In this document: positions 28,027 to 37,948 of the stretch, piece by piece | Layout: the number at the start of each line of letters is the position of its first letter | Position numbering within the stretch: position 1 is the stretch's first letter | Assembly: GCF_014653275.1 (NCBI RefSeq) | Contig: NZ_BNAL01000004.1 | Location: 1 to 64,000 of the forward strand | DNA from: Deinococcus piscis | GTDB taxonomy: Bacteria; Deinococcota; Deinococci; Deinococcales; Deinococcaceae | Direction of reading: 5' to 3' | Length of the DNA stretch: 64,000 bases | The notes under the pieces: generated by a model | What the model was told of the DNA's origin: nothing | The model's input: only the letters and a program-made list of their open reading frames with translations | The model's database searches: none | Program-made: the position numbers and the translations under genes

Positions 28027-29076
28027 ATGCGAAAATTCATGGTGATGGCCCTGCTGACTTTGGCAGGGGCGGGCAGCGCCGCTCCTACCCCCCCGGTGCC
28101 GGTTCCCGCGCCCGTCATGACACCCGCTGAAGCGCCCAAGCTCCTGTTCACCGCGCCCAGTGGCACGCACATCAAGCTGCGCGAGACGGTGCAGGTCCGT
28201 TCCGAGGTAGAAGATATTGAGGTCAGTGGCCTGTTTGCCGAGACCTTTTCTCCCGCCGACCTGCGCCGACTGCGGGCAGAGCACACGCAAGCAGAGTGGA
28301 CCGAGCAGCCCGGCGATGAGACGGTGATGACGGTGGGCCAGGTGTTCCCTGACGGCTCCCGCGAACTGGTCACGCAGGTGAGTACGGCACTTGGCGAAGA
28401 ACAAGTGAATATCTATTTCACCGAGCGGATCTACCCAGATGGACGGAGTACCGACCTTCAGGTGCAGTCCGACAACCCTCAGTTTCAGGACTTGCTGGAG
28501 ACCATGCTGGCAACGAGCGAAGAAGGGGCAGCAGCTGAAGCGGACAGCAGCAACCTCCACACCTTTCCCCTGATTCCCGGCCACAGCGTGACCGAAACCT
28601 ATTCGGTGGACCTGGGCAACCTGTTTGCCCCTGACCTGCTGAACGCCGCTGTACCGCTGGTCGCCCAGCAGCAAGGCCTGAGCACCGAGCAAGTGGCGGA
28701 GATGATGAGCCAGGTACAAGAGGTGGACTCTGCACCGGTCACCGTCACCCGCACGACCACCTACCGGGGCAAAGACGCGGCGGGCCACCATGTCTTTGAG
28801 GTGCTTACGCAGTCTCCGCCGACCTCCTGGACGTTCAGGGGCAAGCTGCCAGACAGCGAGGTGGGCTACAGCTTTAGCTTGACTGTGACCGACCTGGTCA
28901 CCGAGCCCTCGGTGCTGACCTACCGCCCCGACGGCGTGCAGATAGGCGAACGGTCTTCCTCGGACAGCCGCGTGCAGCTGGTCTTCAGCGCAGAAGGCAG
29001 CGCAAAAGGCGAAATGGATGGCCACCTGAGCATCACCATGCGCCACCAGCGCGTGACCACACTGCGGGCCGAGTAA
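28027..29076 (+). CDS. secreted protein of unknown function, paralogue B
   Basis: The 349-residue protein has a signal peptide (MRKFMVMALLTLAGAGSAAP), a short Pro-rich stretch and the same domain as paralogue A (LLFTAPSGTHIKLRETVQVRSEVEDIEVSG...FPDGSRELVTQVST...FPLIPGHSVTETYSVDLGNLF). It is less Met-rich than A. The start at 28027 rather than the upstream ATG at 27955 follows from the signal peptide and the -10 box six bases before. The gene pair points to a local duplication followed by divergence, each copy keeping its own promoter. Confidence 0.8.
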   Translation: MRKFMVMALLTLAGAGSAAPTPPVPVPAPVMTPAEAPKLLFTAPSGTHIKLRETVQVRSEVEDIEVSGLFAETFSPADLRRLRAEHTQAEWTEQPGDETVMTVGQVFPDGSRELVTQVSTALGEEQVNIYFTERIYPDGRSTDLQVQSDNPQFQDLLETMLATSEEGAAAEADSSNLHTFPLIPGHSVTETYSVDLGNLFAPDLLNAAVPLVAQQQGLSTEQVAEMMSQVQEVDSAPVTVTRTTTYRGKDAAGHHVFEVLTQSPPTSWTFRGKLPDSEVGYSFSLTVTDLVTEPSVLTYRPDGVQIGERSSSDSRVQLVFSAEGSAKGEMDGHLSITMRHQRVTTLRAE

Positions 29077-29084
29077 GCAGCCTG

Positions 29085-29102
29085 GCCGGGCAGTGTCCCG
29101 GC
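29085..29102 (+). terminator. possible hairpin terminator after paralogue B
   Basis: GCCGGG and CCCGGC pair around CAGTGT; ACTTCTTCT follows, so there is no real T tract. Confidence 0.4.
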
Positions 29103-29161
29103 ACTTCTTCTGCTTGCCCCCTGGGCGTTGCCTTTGCCCTGCGCGCAGGCGGCGGGCGGGG

Positions 29162-29167
29162 TATCTT
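29162..29167 (+). promoter_or_regulatory. leaderless -10 box of sbcD
   Basis: TATCTT, seven bases, ATG at 29175. Confidence 0.6.
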
Positions 29168-29174
29168 TTTTGTT

Positions 29175-30380
29175 ATGCGCGTACTGCACACCGCCGACTT
29201 TCACGCTGGGCGCGTGCTGAGAGGCTTTGACCGGACCCCCGAAATCCACGCGGCCCTGACCGAGATTGCCGAGCTGGCCAAGTCCGAGCGGGCAGATGCC
29301 GTGCTGGTCAGCGGCGACCTGTTCGACACCGCCAACCCCAGCGCCGACGCCGAAAAAGCCGTGTTCGACTTTTTTCTGCGGCTGCGCTCGGCGGGCATCC
29401 CCAGCGTGGCGATTGCCGGCAACCACGACTCGGCAGCGCGGCTGGCTTCGGTCACGGAGCTGCTGGGCTGGGTGGGCGTGCAGTTGGTGGCCGAAGTGAC
29501 GGCAGACCCCGCCGCGCTGATTCGCCATGTGCCGACCCGCAGCGGCGAGACGCTGACGGTGGGCGCACTGCCCTACCTCTCGGAGCGGCGGCTGATTCGC
29601 GGCGCGGACCTGCTGGGCGGCGACGTGAGCGAGTGGCGGCAAAAGTACCGCCAGGGCATGGACTTTTTTCTAGGGCGACTGGCCCAGGGGTTCCAGCCGG
29701 GCCACGTCAACATGCTGATGCTGCACGCCACACTGGACGGCGCCCAGCCGAGCGGCTCGGAAAAGACGATGCAGTTTCACCTGGACAACGCCTACACCAT
29801 CTCGCAGCAGCAGCTGCCGGCCAGCGCGCAGTACGTGGCGCTGGGCCACATCCACAAGGCCCAGCAGGCGTCCGACGCACCACTGGCGCACTATCCCGGC
29901 AGCGTCATCCAGCTGGATTTCGGTGAAGGCGGCGAGAAAAAGCAAGTGAATCTGGTCGAAGTCTCCCCCGGCCAGCCCGCCCGCGTGACGCCTATTCCGC
30001 TCAGCAGCGGGCGCGAGCTGCGGACCCTGCGCGTGCCGCTGGACCAGGTCGAAGCGCGGCTGGAACGCGAGCAGGCGGCGGCAGGAAGTGCCCTGCTCAA
30101 AGTGCTGGTCGAAGCTCCCAAGGGCACGGCCACCGCTGGCCTCAAAGACCGGGTGCTGCGGCTGCTGCCAGGGGCGCTGGCGGTGGAGCTGAGCGCCACC
30201 CAGGAAGACCTGGCCCTGCCGGAACTGCGGCGCGAAGGCCTCAGCCTGCTGGAACTGTACGAGCGCTACTGGCGCGAGCGGCGCGGCGAGCTGCCGGAGG
30301 AGCAGCGGGCTGCCTTCAAACAGGCGCAGGAAGCGGTGCAGAGCCACGTTGAAGCGGCCGAAGCGGAGGAAGCCGTATGA
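29175..30380 (+). CDS. sbcD: exonuclease SbcD (Mre11-type)
   Basis: SbcD is the nuclease subunit of the SbcCD (Mre11-Rad50-like) complex that processes hairpins and double-strand ends. The 401-residue protein shows the phosphodiesterase motifs LHTADFHAG, LVSGDLFDTANPS, IAGNHDSAARL, MLMLHATLDG and VALGHIHKAQQ, which bind two metal ions. It overlaps sbcC by four bases (ATGA at 30377), so the two subunits are translationally coupled. A Glu-rich C-terminal tail is present. High confidence. Confidence 0.96.
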   Translation: MRVLHTADFHAGRVLRGFDRTPEIHAALTEIAELAKSERADAVLVSGDLFDTANPSADAEKAVFDFFLRLRSAGIPSVAIAGNHDSAARLASVTELLGWVGVQLVAEVTADPAALIRHVPTRSGETLTVGALPYLSERRLIRGADLLGGDVSEWRQKYRQGMDFFLGRLAQGFQPGHVNMLMLHATLDGAQPSGSEKTMQFHLDNAYTISQQQLPASAQYVALGHIHKAQQASDAPLAHYPGSVIQLDFGEGGEKKQVNLVEVSPGQPARVTPIPLSSGRELRTLRVPLDQVEARLEREQAAAGSALLKVLVEAPKGTATAGLKDRVLRLLPGALAVELSATQEDLALPELRREGLSLLELYERYWRERRGELPEEQRAAFKQAQEAVQSHVEAAEAEEAV

Positions 30381-33148
30381 GGCCGCTTCATCTGACCCTG
30401 TCGGGCTTTACGGCTTTTCGGCAGCACACCGAGCTGGACTTTGAAGGACTGGACCTGTTCGCGGTGGTCGGGCCAACCGGCAGCGGCAAAAGTTCGCTGC
30501 TGGACGCCATCACCTTTGCGCTGTACGGGCAGACTGCGCGGCTGGGGGCCACTGGCCTGGACGCGCTGATTTCGCAGGGCGAGCGGGCGCTGTCGGTGTC
30601 GCTCACCTTTGAGCTGCCGGCCGAAACGGGGCCGCAGGTGTACCGGGTGGCCCGTTCCAAAGGCCGCAAAACCGCCGAGAACGAAACCCGGCTGGAACAC
30701 CGGCAGCCGGATGGCCGCTGGAAAGACCTGGCCCCCGGTGCCGGGCAGCGGGTGGTCAGCGCCCGCATTCAGGAGCTGCTGGGGCTGGATTTCCGCACCT
30801 TTGCCCGCTCGGTGCTGCTGCCCCAGGGCGAGTTTGCCCGGCTGCTGCACGGCACTGGCAAGGAGCGCCAGGACCTGCTGGGCGAACTGATGGGCCTGGA
30901 CAGTGTGCGGGCCATGCACCGCTACGCGGGCGAGCAGGCCAAAGCGCTGAGCTTTGAGCTGAGCAGCCTGCACGCCCTGCTGGAAAACGAATACGCCGGG
31001 GTCAGCCCTGCGAGTGTGCGGGAACTGCGGGGGGCGCGGGCCACGCTGGCCGAGAAGCTGGATACCTGGCAGGACGAGCGCGAAGAAGTCATGGCGGGCC
31101 TGACGCGCTGGCAGAACATCGCCGGGCTGTGGCAGTCGCGTGAGGACCTTCAGCGCCGCTTGAGTGTGCAGCAGGGCCGCCAGGCCGAGGTGGAGCGCGG
31201 CTCCGAGCGCGCCGCCCAGGCCCGCCGGGTGGCCGGGATTCTGCCCCTGATTGACCGCGAGGGCCGCGCCCGCATTGCCCTGGAGCGCGAAGAAAGCGAA
31301 TGGCAAGGGGCGCAGGCGCAGGCCCAGCAAGCAGAGCAGGCCGCCGCGCAGGCACAGGCAGCCCAGCAGCAGGCACAGGCCGCCGAAGCGCAGATTCCCG
31401 AGCTGGAAGCCCGCGCCGAAGCTCTGCGCGACGCCGAAGCCCTGGCCGCCCGGCTGCACCGTGCTGGGGGCACGCCGGAGCACCGCCACCCCCAGCCGCT
31501 GCCCTGGGACGAAGACGCCCACGCCGCCGCCAAAGCCGACGCCGACCGCCTGGACAAACTCCGGCTGGAAAGTGTGCAGCTCAAAGCTGAGCAGGTCAGC
31601 TGGCAGGCCGATCAGGAACGCCAGAAAGCTGAGCTGGCCCTGCTGGAGCGGCGGACAGCCGAACTGGAGCGCTCCAAAGAAGAAGGCCTAGAGAGGGCCG
31701 ACACCCTCAAAAGCGCCAAAGCACGGCTGGAACAGCTCAGAACTGAGGCGGGGCTGGCGGCCTATCACGCGGCCCTCAAAGAAGGCGAGCCTTGCCCGCT
31801 GTGTGGCAGCACCGTACATGCCTTGCCGCCATCACCAGAACATCTCAGTCGGCAGCTGGACGAGCAGGCGCGGCAGGTTCAGGCACTCGAAAACGATCTG
31901 GTGGAGCGCCGGGGAGAATTTGCCGCGCTCAAGGAAGAAATCAAGAGCCTGACCGCGCAAACCGAAAAGCGGCGGTCCGACCTGACCGACTGGGAAGCTC
32001 AGCTCAAGCAGCGTGAGCAGGACAACCGCGCCGCCACGGAGCGCATCGCTGGCAACCCCGCCGAGCAGGTGGCCCGCCTGCTGGCTGGGCTGGCCGAGCA
32101 GGTGCGGTCCTTTGGCCCCCATCCCGCTGCCGAGCGCCAGAAAGCCCAGGCCCACATCACCGACATTCGCCGCAGTCTGACCGCTACGACCCAGGCGCTG
32201 GCCGAAGCGAGCAGCGCCGCCGCTGCAGCCCAGGCCACGCTCCGCTCGGCAGAGGCCAACGCTGCCGCCCGCCGCGCCGAAGCCCAAGAAGCCGCGCAGG
32301 AACTCAGCAGCGCGCTTCAGGCTTCGGGCTTGAGCAGCGAAGCCGCCAAGGCCGCCGCGCTGCCCGAGAGCGAAATCACCGCGCTGGAGCAGGCCGCCCA
32401 GAGCTGGCAGGCCGGGTTGGACACGCTGTCCGCTCAGGAAGCGGCCCTCAGCGAGCAGCTAAGCGCCGCGCTGGCGGGAGCCGAATACGACCCACAGGCG
32501 CTGCCAGGCCTCAGTGCCCGCCTGCACACGCTGGACGCCCAGATTGCTGCCGGGCGCAGTGAGGCAGGCCGCTTGGAAGCCCATGAAAAAAGCGCCGCCG
32601 AGCGCCTGGCCCGCAAAGAAGAGATTGAAGCCCAGACCGTCGGCCTGAGCGAGCGGATGGACACCTGGAAGACGCTGGCCAACAGCCTCAAGGCCAATGA
32701 ATTCCAGCAATTCCTGCTGGCCGAAGTCGAGGCCAACCTGCTGACCGGAGCCGGGCACATCCTGCATGACATCAGCGACGGGCGCTACCGACTCACGCTG
32801 GACGGCGGGGACTACGCGGTGCAGGACCTCTGGAATGGCGGCGAGACACGCGGCGTCAAGACGCTGTCGGGCGGCGAGACGTTCCTGGCAAGCCTCAGCC
32901 TCGCCATCGCTCTGAGTGATTATCTGGCCGGCAACCGCATTCTGGGCGCACTGTTTCTGGACGAAGGCTTCGGCACGCTGGACCCGCAGGCGCTGGAAGC
33001 GGTGGCCGGAGCGCTGGAAAACCTACGCACGCAGGGCCGCATGGTGGGCGTGGTCACGCACGTCGAGAGCCTCAGCGAGCGCCTGCCCACGCAGCTGCTG
33101 GTTAGCAAGAGCATCGCCGGAAGCACGGTCATGCGGCTGGAGAGCTGA
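30377..33148 (+). CDS. sbcC: exonuclease SbcC (Rad50-type ATPase)
   Basis: SbcC is the SMC-like ATPase partner of SbcD. The 923-residue protein has an N-terminal half-ATPase with Walker A VGPTGSGKSSLLDA (about residue 33). Two long Ala/Glu/Gln-rich coiled coils flank a zinc hook CPLC (residues 473-476). The C-terminal half-ATPase has the signature TLSGGETFLASLSLAIAL and Walker B ALFLDEGFGTLD. In Deinococcus SbcCD takes part in double-strand-break repair. It follows sbcD by overlap and overlaps the next gene by one base. Confidence 0.96.
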   Translation: MRPLHLTLSGFTAFRQHTELDFEGLDLFAVVGPTGSGKSSLLDAITFALYGQTARLGATGLDALISQGERALSVSLTFELPAETGPQVYRVARSKGRKTAENETRLEHRQPDGRWKDLAPGAGQRVVSARIQELLGLDFRTFARSVLLPQGEFARLLHGTGKERQDLLGELMGLDSVRAMHRYAGEQAKALSFELSSLHALLENEYAGVSPASVRELRGARATLAEKLDTWQDEREEVMAGLTRWQNIAGLWQSREDLQRRLSVQQGRQAEVERGSERAAQARRVAGILPLIDREGRARIALEREESEWQGAQAQAQQAEQAAAQAQAAQQQAQAAEAQIPELEARAEALRDAEALAARLHRAGGTPEHRHPQPLPWDEDAHAAAKADADRLDKLRLESVQLKAEQVSWQADQERQKAELALLERRTAELERSKEEGLERADTLKSAKARLEQLRTEAGLAAYHAALKEGEPCPLCGSTVHALPPSPEHLSRQLDEQARQVQALENDLVERRGEFAALKEEIKSLTAQTEKRRSDLTDWEAQLKQREQDNRAATERIAGNPAEQVARLLAGLAEQVRSFGPHPAAERQKAQAHITDIRRSLTATTQALAEASSAAAAAQATLRSAEANAAARRAEAQEAAQELSSALQASGLSSEAAKAAALPESEITALEQAAQSWQAGLDTLSAQEAALSEQLSAALAGAEYDPQALPGLSARLHTLDAQIAAGRSEAGRLEAHEKSAAERLARKEEIEAQTVGLSERMDTWKTLANSLKANEFQQFLLAEVEANLLTGAGHILHDISDGRYRLTLDGGDYAVQDLWNGGETRGVKTLSGGETFLASLSLAIALSDYLAGNRILGALFLDEGFGTLDPQALEAVAGALENLRTQGRMVGVVTHVESLSERLPTQLLVSKSIAGSTVMRLES

Positions 33149-33702
33149 TGAATGTCCTGTCTTTTCTGCAGGTGCAAGGGTGTTTCCGGGAGGGGCACAC
33201 CGCCTTCAAAAACGGCCTGCATTCAGGGGGTTGGCTGGAAAAAGGCGAAATTGTCCGCAGGCCCGACCTGCTTCAACAGTTGGCGCAGCAGCAGGCACAG
33301 CAGATTGCTCAGCACTGGCCGGAGACCACCCTGATTGTTGGCGCGCCCGCTTGCGGGGCAGTGCTGGCCTCGTTTGTGGGGTTGGAGCTGGGACTTCCAG
33401 TCGCCTTCGCCGTCACTGGTCAGGACATAGGCTGGCACCGAATGCACTGCCCTCAAGCCGGTCAACGCGCCGTCTATGTAGACGACCTGATTTGCACTGG
33501 CCGCGATGCGCGGCGCGTGCTGGCCTTTTTGCGGTATGAGAAGCATGTCGCCTTAGGGGTGAGCGCCTGGCTTAGCCACACACCGCTGGCAGGCGAAACC
33601 CTGCTCACACTCACCAGCGCTCCGTTTGAAAACCACCCGGCAGACCACTGCCCACTGTGCCAGCAGGGTCAGCCGCTGATCTTTGAGGGAGTGCGGGAGT
33701 AG
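33148..33702 (+). CDS. PyrE-like phosphoribosyltransferase family protein
   Basis: The 184-residue type I phosphoribosyltransferase fold resembles orotate phosphoribosyltransferase: GCFREGHTAFKNGLHSGGWLEKGEI corresponds to the PyrE N-terminal motif, and the PRPP loop is AVYVDDLICTGRDAR. A C-terminal segment DHCPLCQQGQPL holds two close Cys. The start overlaps the sbcC stop by one base (TGATG), placing it in the sbcDC operon. The PRPP loop departs from the usual DDVxTTG, so a divergent or non-catalytic role is possible. It could be the organism's PyrE or a paralogue. Confidence 0.78.
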   Translation: MNVLSFLQVQGCFREGHTAFKNGLHSGGWLEKGEIVRRPDLLQQLAQQQAQQIAQHWPETTLIVGAPACGAVLASFVGLELGLPVAFAVTGQDIGWHRMHCPQAGQRAVYVDDLICTGRDARRVLAFLRYEKHVALGVSAWLSHTPLAGETLLTLTSAPFENHPADHCPLCQQGQPLIFEGVRE

Positions 33703-33708
33703 TCGGCG

Positions 33709-33730
33709 GGCCCCTGTAAGCGCAGGGGCC
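33709..33730. terminator. hairpin between convergent genes
   Basis: GGCCCCTG and CAGGGGCC pair perfectly around TAAGCG, just after the plus-strand operon and just after the stop codon of the opposing minus-strand gene. There is no T tract on either strand. Confidence 0.5.
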
Positions 33731-33741
33731 ACGGCCACCGC

Positions 33742-34136
33742 TCAGCCCCCAGACACTTTCACCCTCACGAACCCCGCCCCACTCCCCTCATACTCGAAGC
33801 TGTCGCTGATGCCCAAGCGCGGAAAGCTGGGCCAGGGCGTATCTAGCAAGTTCAGCGCCGAAATGGCCGCAGCCCGCAGCAGCACATGGGCCCCAGCAAA
33901 CACGTCGTAATCGGCCGCCAGCGCCTCGCCGTCCGGGTAGCGGTCAGCCAGCAGGCGCACCGCTTCCAGCAACCGGGCGTAGTCGGCAGCGGTGTCGGCC
34001 ACCATCTCCGGGGTCAGCGGTTCCAGCTCCGTGTGTCGGCCCCGGTGTGCCTGAGCTGCGTCAGCCTGCTTTAGGCAGGCGCGTAGCTCGGCCACGGCTT
34101 CTTCTGGGGTCTGGCTGCCGGGGGAGGGTCGGGAGG

Positions 34137-34140
<4 letters not shown>
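33742..34140 (-). CDS. hypothetical protein downstream of crtI
   Basis: The 132-residue protein is not recognised. It is acidic and Ala/Leu-rich, mostly helical by composition, with no signal peptide or membrane segment. A conspicuous C-terminal part is [29 protein letters not shown]. Its ATG overlaps the crtI stop by four bases, so it is translationally coupled to crtI and is the last gene of crtB-crtI. Any role in carotenoid synthesis is inferred from position only. Confidence 0.75.
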
Positions 34141-35822
<1,682 letters not shown>

Positions 35823-35879
35823 GGCACCTCAGAGGAAGGGAGAAGGGAAAGGGGGCAGAGAACAGGTGGGGAAAAGCGG

Positions 35880-36803
35880 CTAGAGCGGCGAGCGGGTCCC
35901 GCATTTACGGGCACTGGAGCGCCGGGGAATACTCTGGCGCAGGGCAGCGCGGGCGGTCAGCCGCAGCTTGCGCCCCCGGCCCACCACCGCCCGCCCGCTC
36001 AGGTTGTCGTAGCCCCGGCGCTCCAGCTCGTCCAGAATGCCTTCGTACAGGTCGGCGGCCACGGCCACGGCCCAGCGGCCACGCCCATGCAGCTGCGCCA
36101 ACCCGGCGCATCCATAGGCGTAGTCCTGCCGGGCGCGGGCGCTCAGATGTGCTATCAGGGCGCGGTACTGCGGCGTCACCTGCCCGGCGGCAATCTCGTC
36201 CTGGCTCACACCAAAGCGGTCCAGCAGGTCACGCGGCAGATAGAGGCGGCCACGGCCCCAGTCCTCGCCCACATCGCGCAGGATATTGGTCAGCTGCATG
36301 GCCCGCCCCAGCCGCAGCGCCCGCTGCACCGTTTCCTGACCGCCGCTGTAGCCGCTAATCGGCGCAATCATCAGTCCAATCACGCCGCCCACGCAGTAGC
36401 AGTAATGGTCCAGCTCATCCAGCGTAGCGTAGCGGTGATGCCCGCCGTCCATCCGCAGGTCCAGCTCCATTCCGGCGCGCAGGTCGGCAAACGCAGCTAG
36501 GTCCAGCGGATAGCGGGCCGCCGCCCACGCCAGCCCGGCACCGACCAGGTCACCGGGCTGAGCACGGCCGGCAAAAGCCGCCTGCACCCGCGCCCACCAG
36601 TCTTCCACGGCGGCTGCCGGGTCACGGCCAGGTTCGTCCACCAGATCGTCCACTTCGCGGCAGGCCGCATAGACCGCCCAGACCGCCGGACGCTGAGAGG
36701 CCGGAAAAAAGAGCGAGCCCAGGTAAAACGTCTGGCTGTGGCGGCGTGTCATCTGCCGACAAGCCTCCCTGACCTGTGGACTCATGGCTGGCTGAATCTG
36801 CAA
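35880..36803 (-). CDS. crtB: phytoene synthase CrtB
   Basis: CrtB condenses two geranylgeranyl diphosphates to phytoene, the entry to carotenoids. The 307-residue protein shows both Asp-rich motifs, ACREVDDLVDE (about residues 48-58) and NILRDVGEDWGRGRLYLP, and the segment MQLTNILRDVGED typical of squalene/phytoene synthases. The start is uncertain: TTG at 36803 has AAGGGG upstream, while an in-frame ATG at 36785 has no ribosome site. It is the first gene of crtB-crtI-hypothetical. Confidence 0.95.
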   Translation of the reverse strand: MQIQPAMSPQVREACRQMTRRHSQTFYLGSLFFPASQRPAVWAVYAACREVDDLVDEPGRDPAAAVEDWWARVQAAFAGRAQPGDLVGAGLAWAAARYPLDLAAFADLRAGMELDLRMDGGHHRYATLDELDHYCYCVGGVIGLMIAPISGYSGGQETVQRALRLGRAMQLTNILRDVGEDWGRGRLYLPRDLLDRFGVSQDEIAAGQVTPQYRALIAHLSARARQDYAYGCAGLAQLHGRGRWAVAVAADLYEGILDELERRGYDNLSGRAVVGRGRKLRLTARAALRQSIPRRSSARKCGTRSPL

Positions 36804-36913
36804 TGGAGCACCCCTTGAACCTCAAGCCTAGCCCCTGCGCCGCATCTCCCTGGACGTTCTGGACTGCGAAAACCTTTAGAGAGCGGCGGATTTTTTCTCG
36901 CGGCAGGCAACTT

Positions 36914-37936
36914 TCAGGCCGCTTCGTCTGGCTTGGCAAAAATCATGCGGCCCACGTTGGTCTGCACGTTGTTCACGACCATCACCCGCAGCGGTTTGCC
37001 CTTGAATTTCAGGCCGCCTTCGACCACGACCATGGTGCCGTCTTCGAGGTAGCCCACGCCCTGCCCTTGCTGCTGCCCACCCTTGCTGACGGTGATGGTG
37101 AGGTAGTCACCTGCCTGCACCTGCGGGCGCAGGGCCACCGCCGCTTCGTGAATGCTCAGCACTTCTACGCCTTGCAGCTTGGCGATACGGCTCAGGGCGT
37201 TGTCGTTGCTGACCAGCTTGCCGCCGGTTTCACGCGCAAAGCGAATCAGCTTGTCGTCTACTTTGTCCAGGGCCACGTCGTCCCAGTCGTCTACACGCAG
37301 CGGGCGCAGTTCCTGCAACTCTTCGAGCACCGCCAGACCACGCTTGCCACGGGTGCGGCGCTGAGGGTCGGTGTGGTCGGCCAGCAGTTGCAACTCACGC
37401 AGCACGAACCCTGGCACCAGCAGGTCTCCCTCCAGAAAGCCGGACTTGACCAGTTCCACGATGCGGCCATCAATCACCACATTGCTGTCCAGAATCTTGC
37501 TGCCCCGGCTGCGGCGCACCTGCTGACTGGCCAGCAGGCCAAAAGCGTCAGCGTGCTGCACCGAGTAGTTCACGAAAAACCAGGCCAGGGCCGCCGTGAC
37601 CAGCACACTGATCGGCCATGAGTAGATGGGCAGGCCCGCCAGCAGGTTCGAGACCAGCACGCTCAGCAGCAGCGCCACAATCAGTCCGAAGGTGCCTGCC
37701 GCAACCGTCTGGGGGGCCAGCGAGCGGTACCAGCGGTTCAGCTGCCCGAAAGCGCGGCCCAGCAGGGGCTCCAGCCGGGGGCTGACCAGAAAAGCGATCA
37801 GGGCCCCGGCCAGCATCAGGCTAACACTGTTGACCAGGGCCATTTCGCCGCCATTTTGGGTCAGCGAAAGGGCTTGGCCAGCCGCGTAGCCCGCCACCAA
37901 CCCCACCAGAATCATGAGCAGCCTGAACACCAGCAC
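36914..37936 (-). CDS. membrane-anchored PIN-TRAM domain protein (YacL-like)
   Basis: The 340-residue protein has about four membrane segments in the first 120 residues. A PIN domain follows (SKILDSNVVIDGRIVELVKSGFLEGDLLVPGFVLRELQ, with conserved Asp residues), then a C-terminal TRAM domain (VQAGDYLTITVSKGGQQQGQGVGYLEDGTMVVVEGG). PIN domains are metal-dependent RNases, and TRAM binds RNA. The architecture is that of YacL of Gram-positive bacteria and is common in Deinococcus-Thermus. The start is GTG at 37936, six bases after TAAAGT, hence leaderless. Substrate unknown. Confidence 0.9.
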   Translation of the reverse strand: MLVFRLLMILVGLVAGYAAGQALSLTQNGGEMALVNSVSLMLAGALIAFLVSPRLEPLLGRAFGQLNRWYRSLAPQTVAAGTFGLIVALLLSVLVSNLLAGLPIYSWPISVLVTAALAWFFVNYSVQHADAFGLLASQQVRRSRGSKILDSNVVIDGRIVELVKSGFLEGDLLVPGFVLRELQLLADHTDPQRRTRGKRGLAVLEELQELRPLRVDDWDDVALDKVDDKLIRFARETGGKLVSNDNALSRIAKLQGVEVLSIHEAAVALRPQVQAGDYLTITVSKGGQQQGQGVGYLEDGTMVVVEGGLKFKGKPLRVMVVNNVQTNVGRMIFAKPDEAA

Positions 37937-37942
37937 GGCTCT

Positions 37943-37948
37943 ACTTTA
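37943..37948 (-). promoter_or_regulatory. leaderless -10 box of the PIN-TRAM gene
   Basis: TAAAGT, six bases, GTG at 37936. Confidence 0.6.

Noticed and set aside
29077..29174. DdrO-type operator in front of sbcDC
   Set aside because: No 17-bp palindrome of that type is present; only a GC hairpin and a -10 box are seen.
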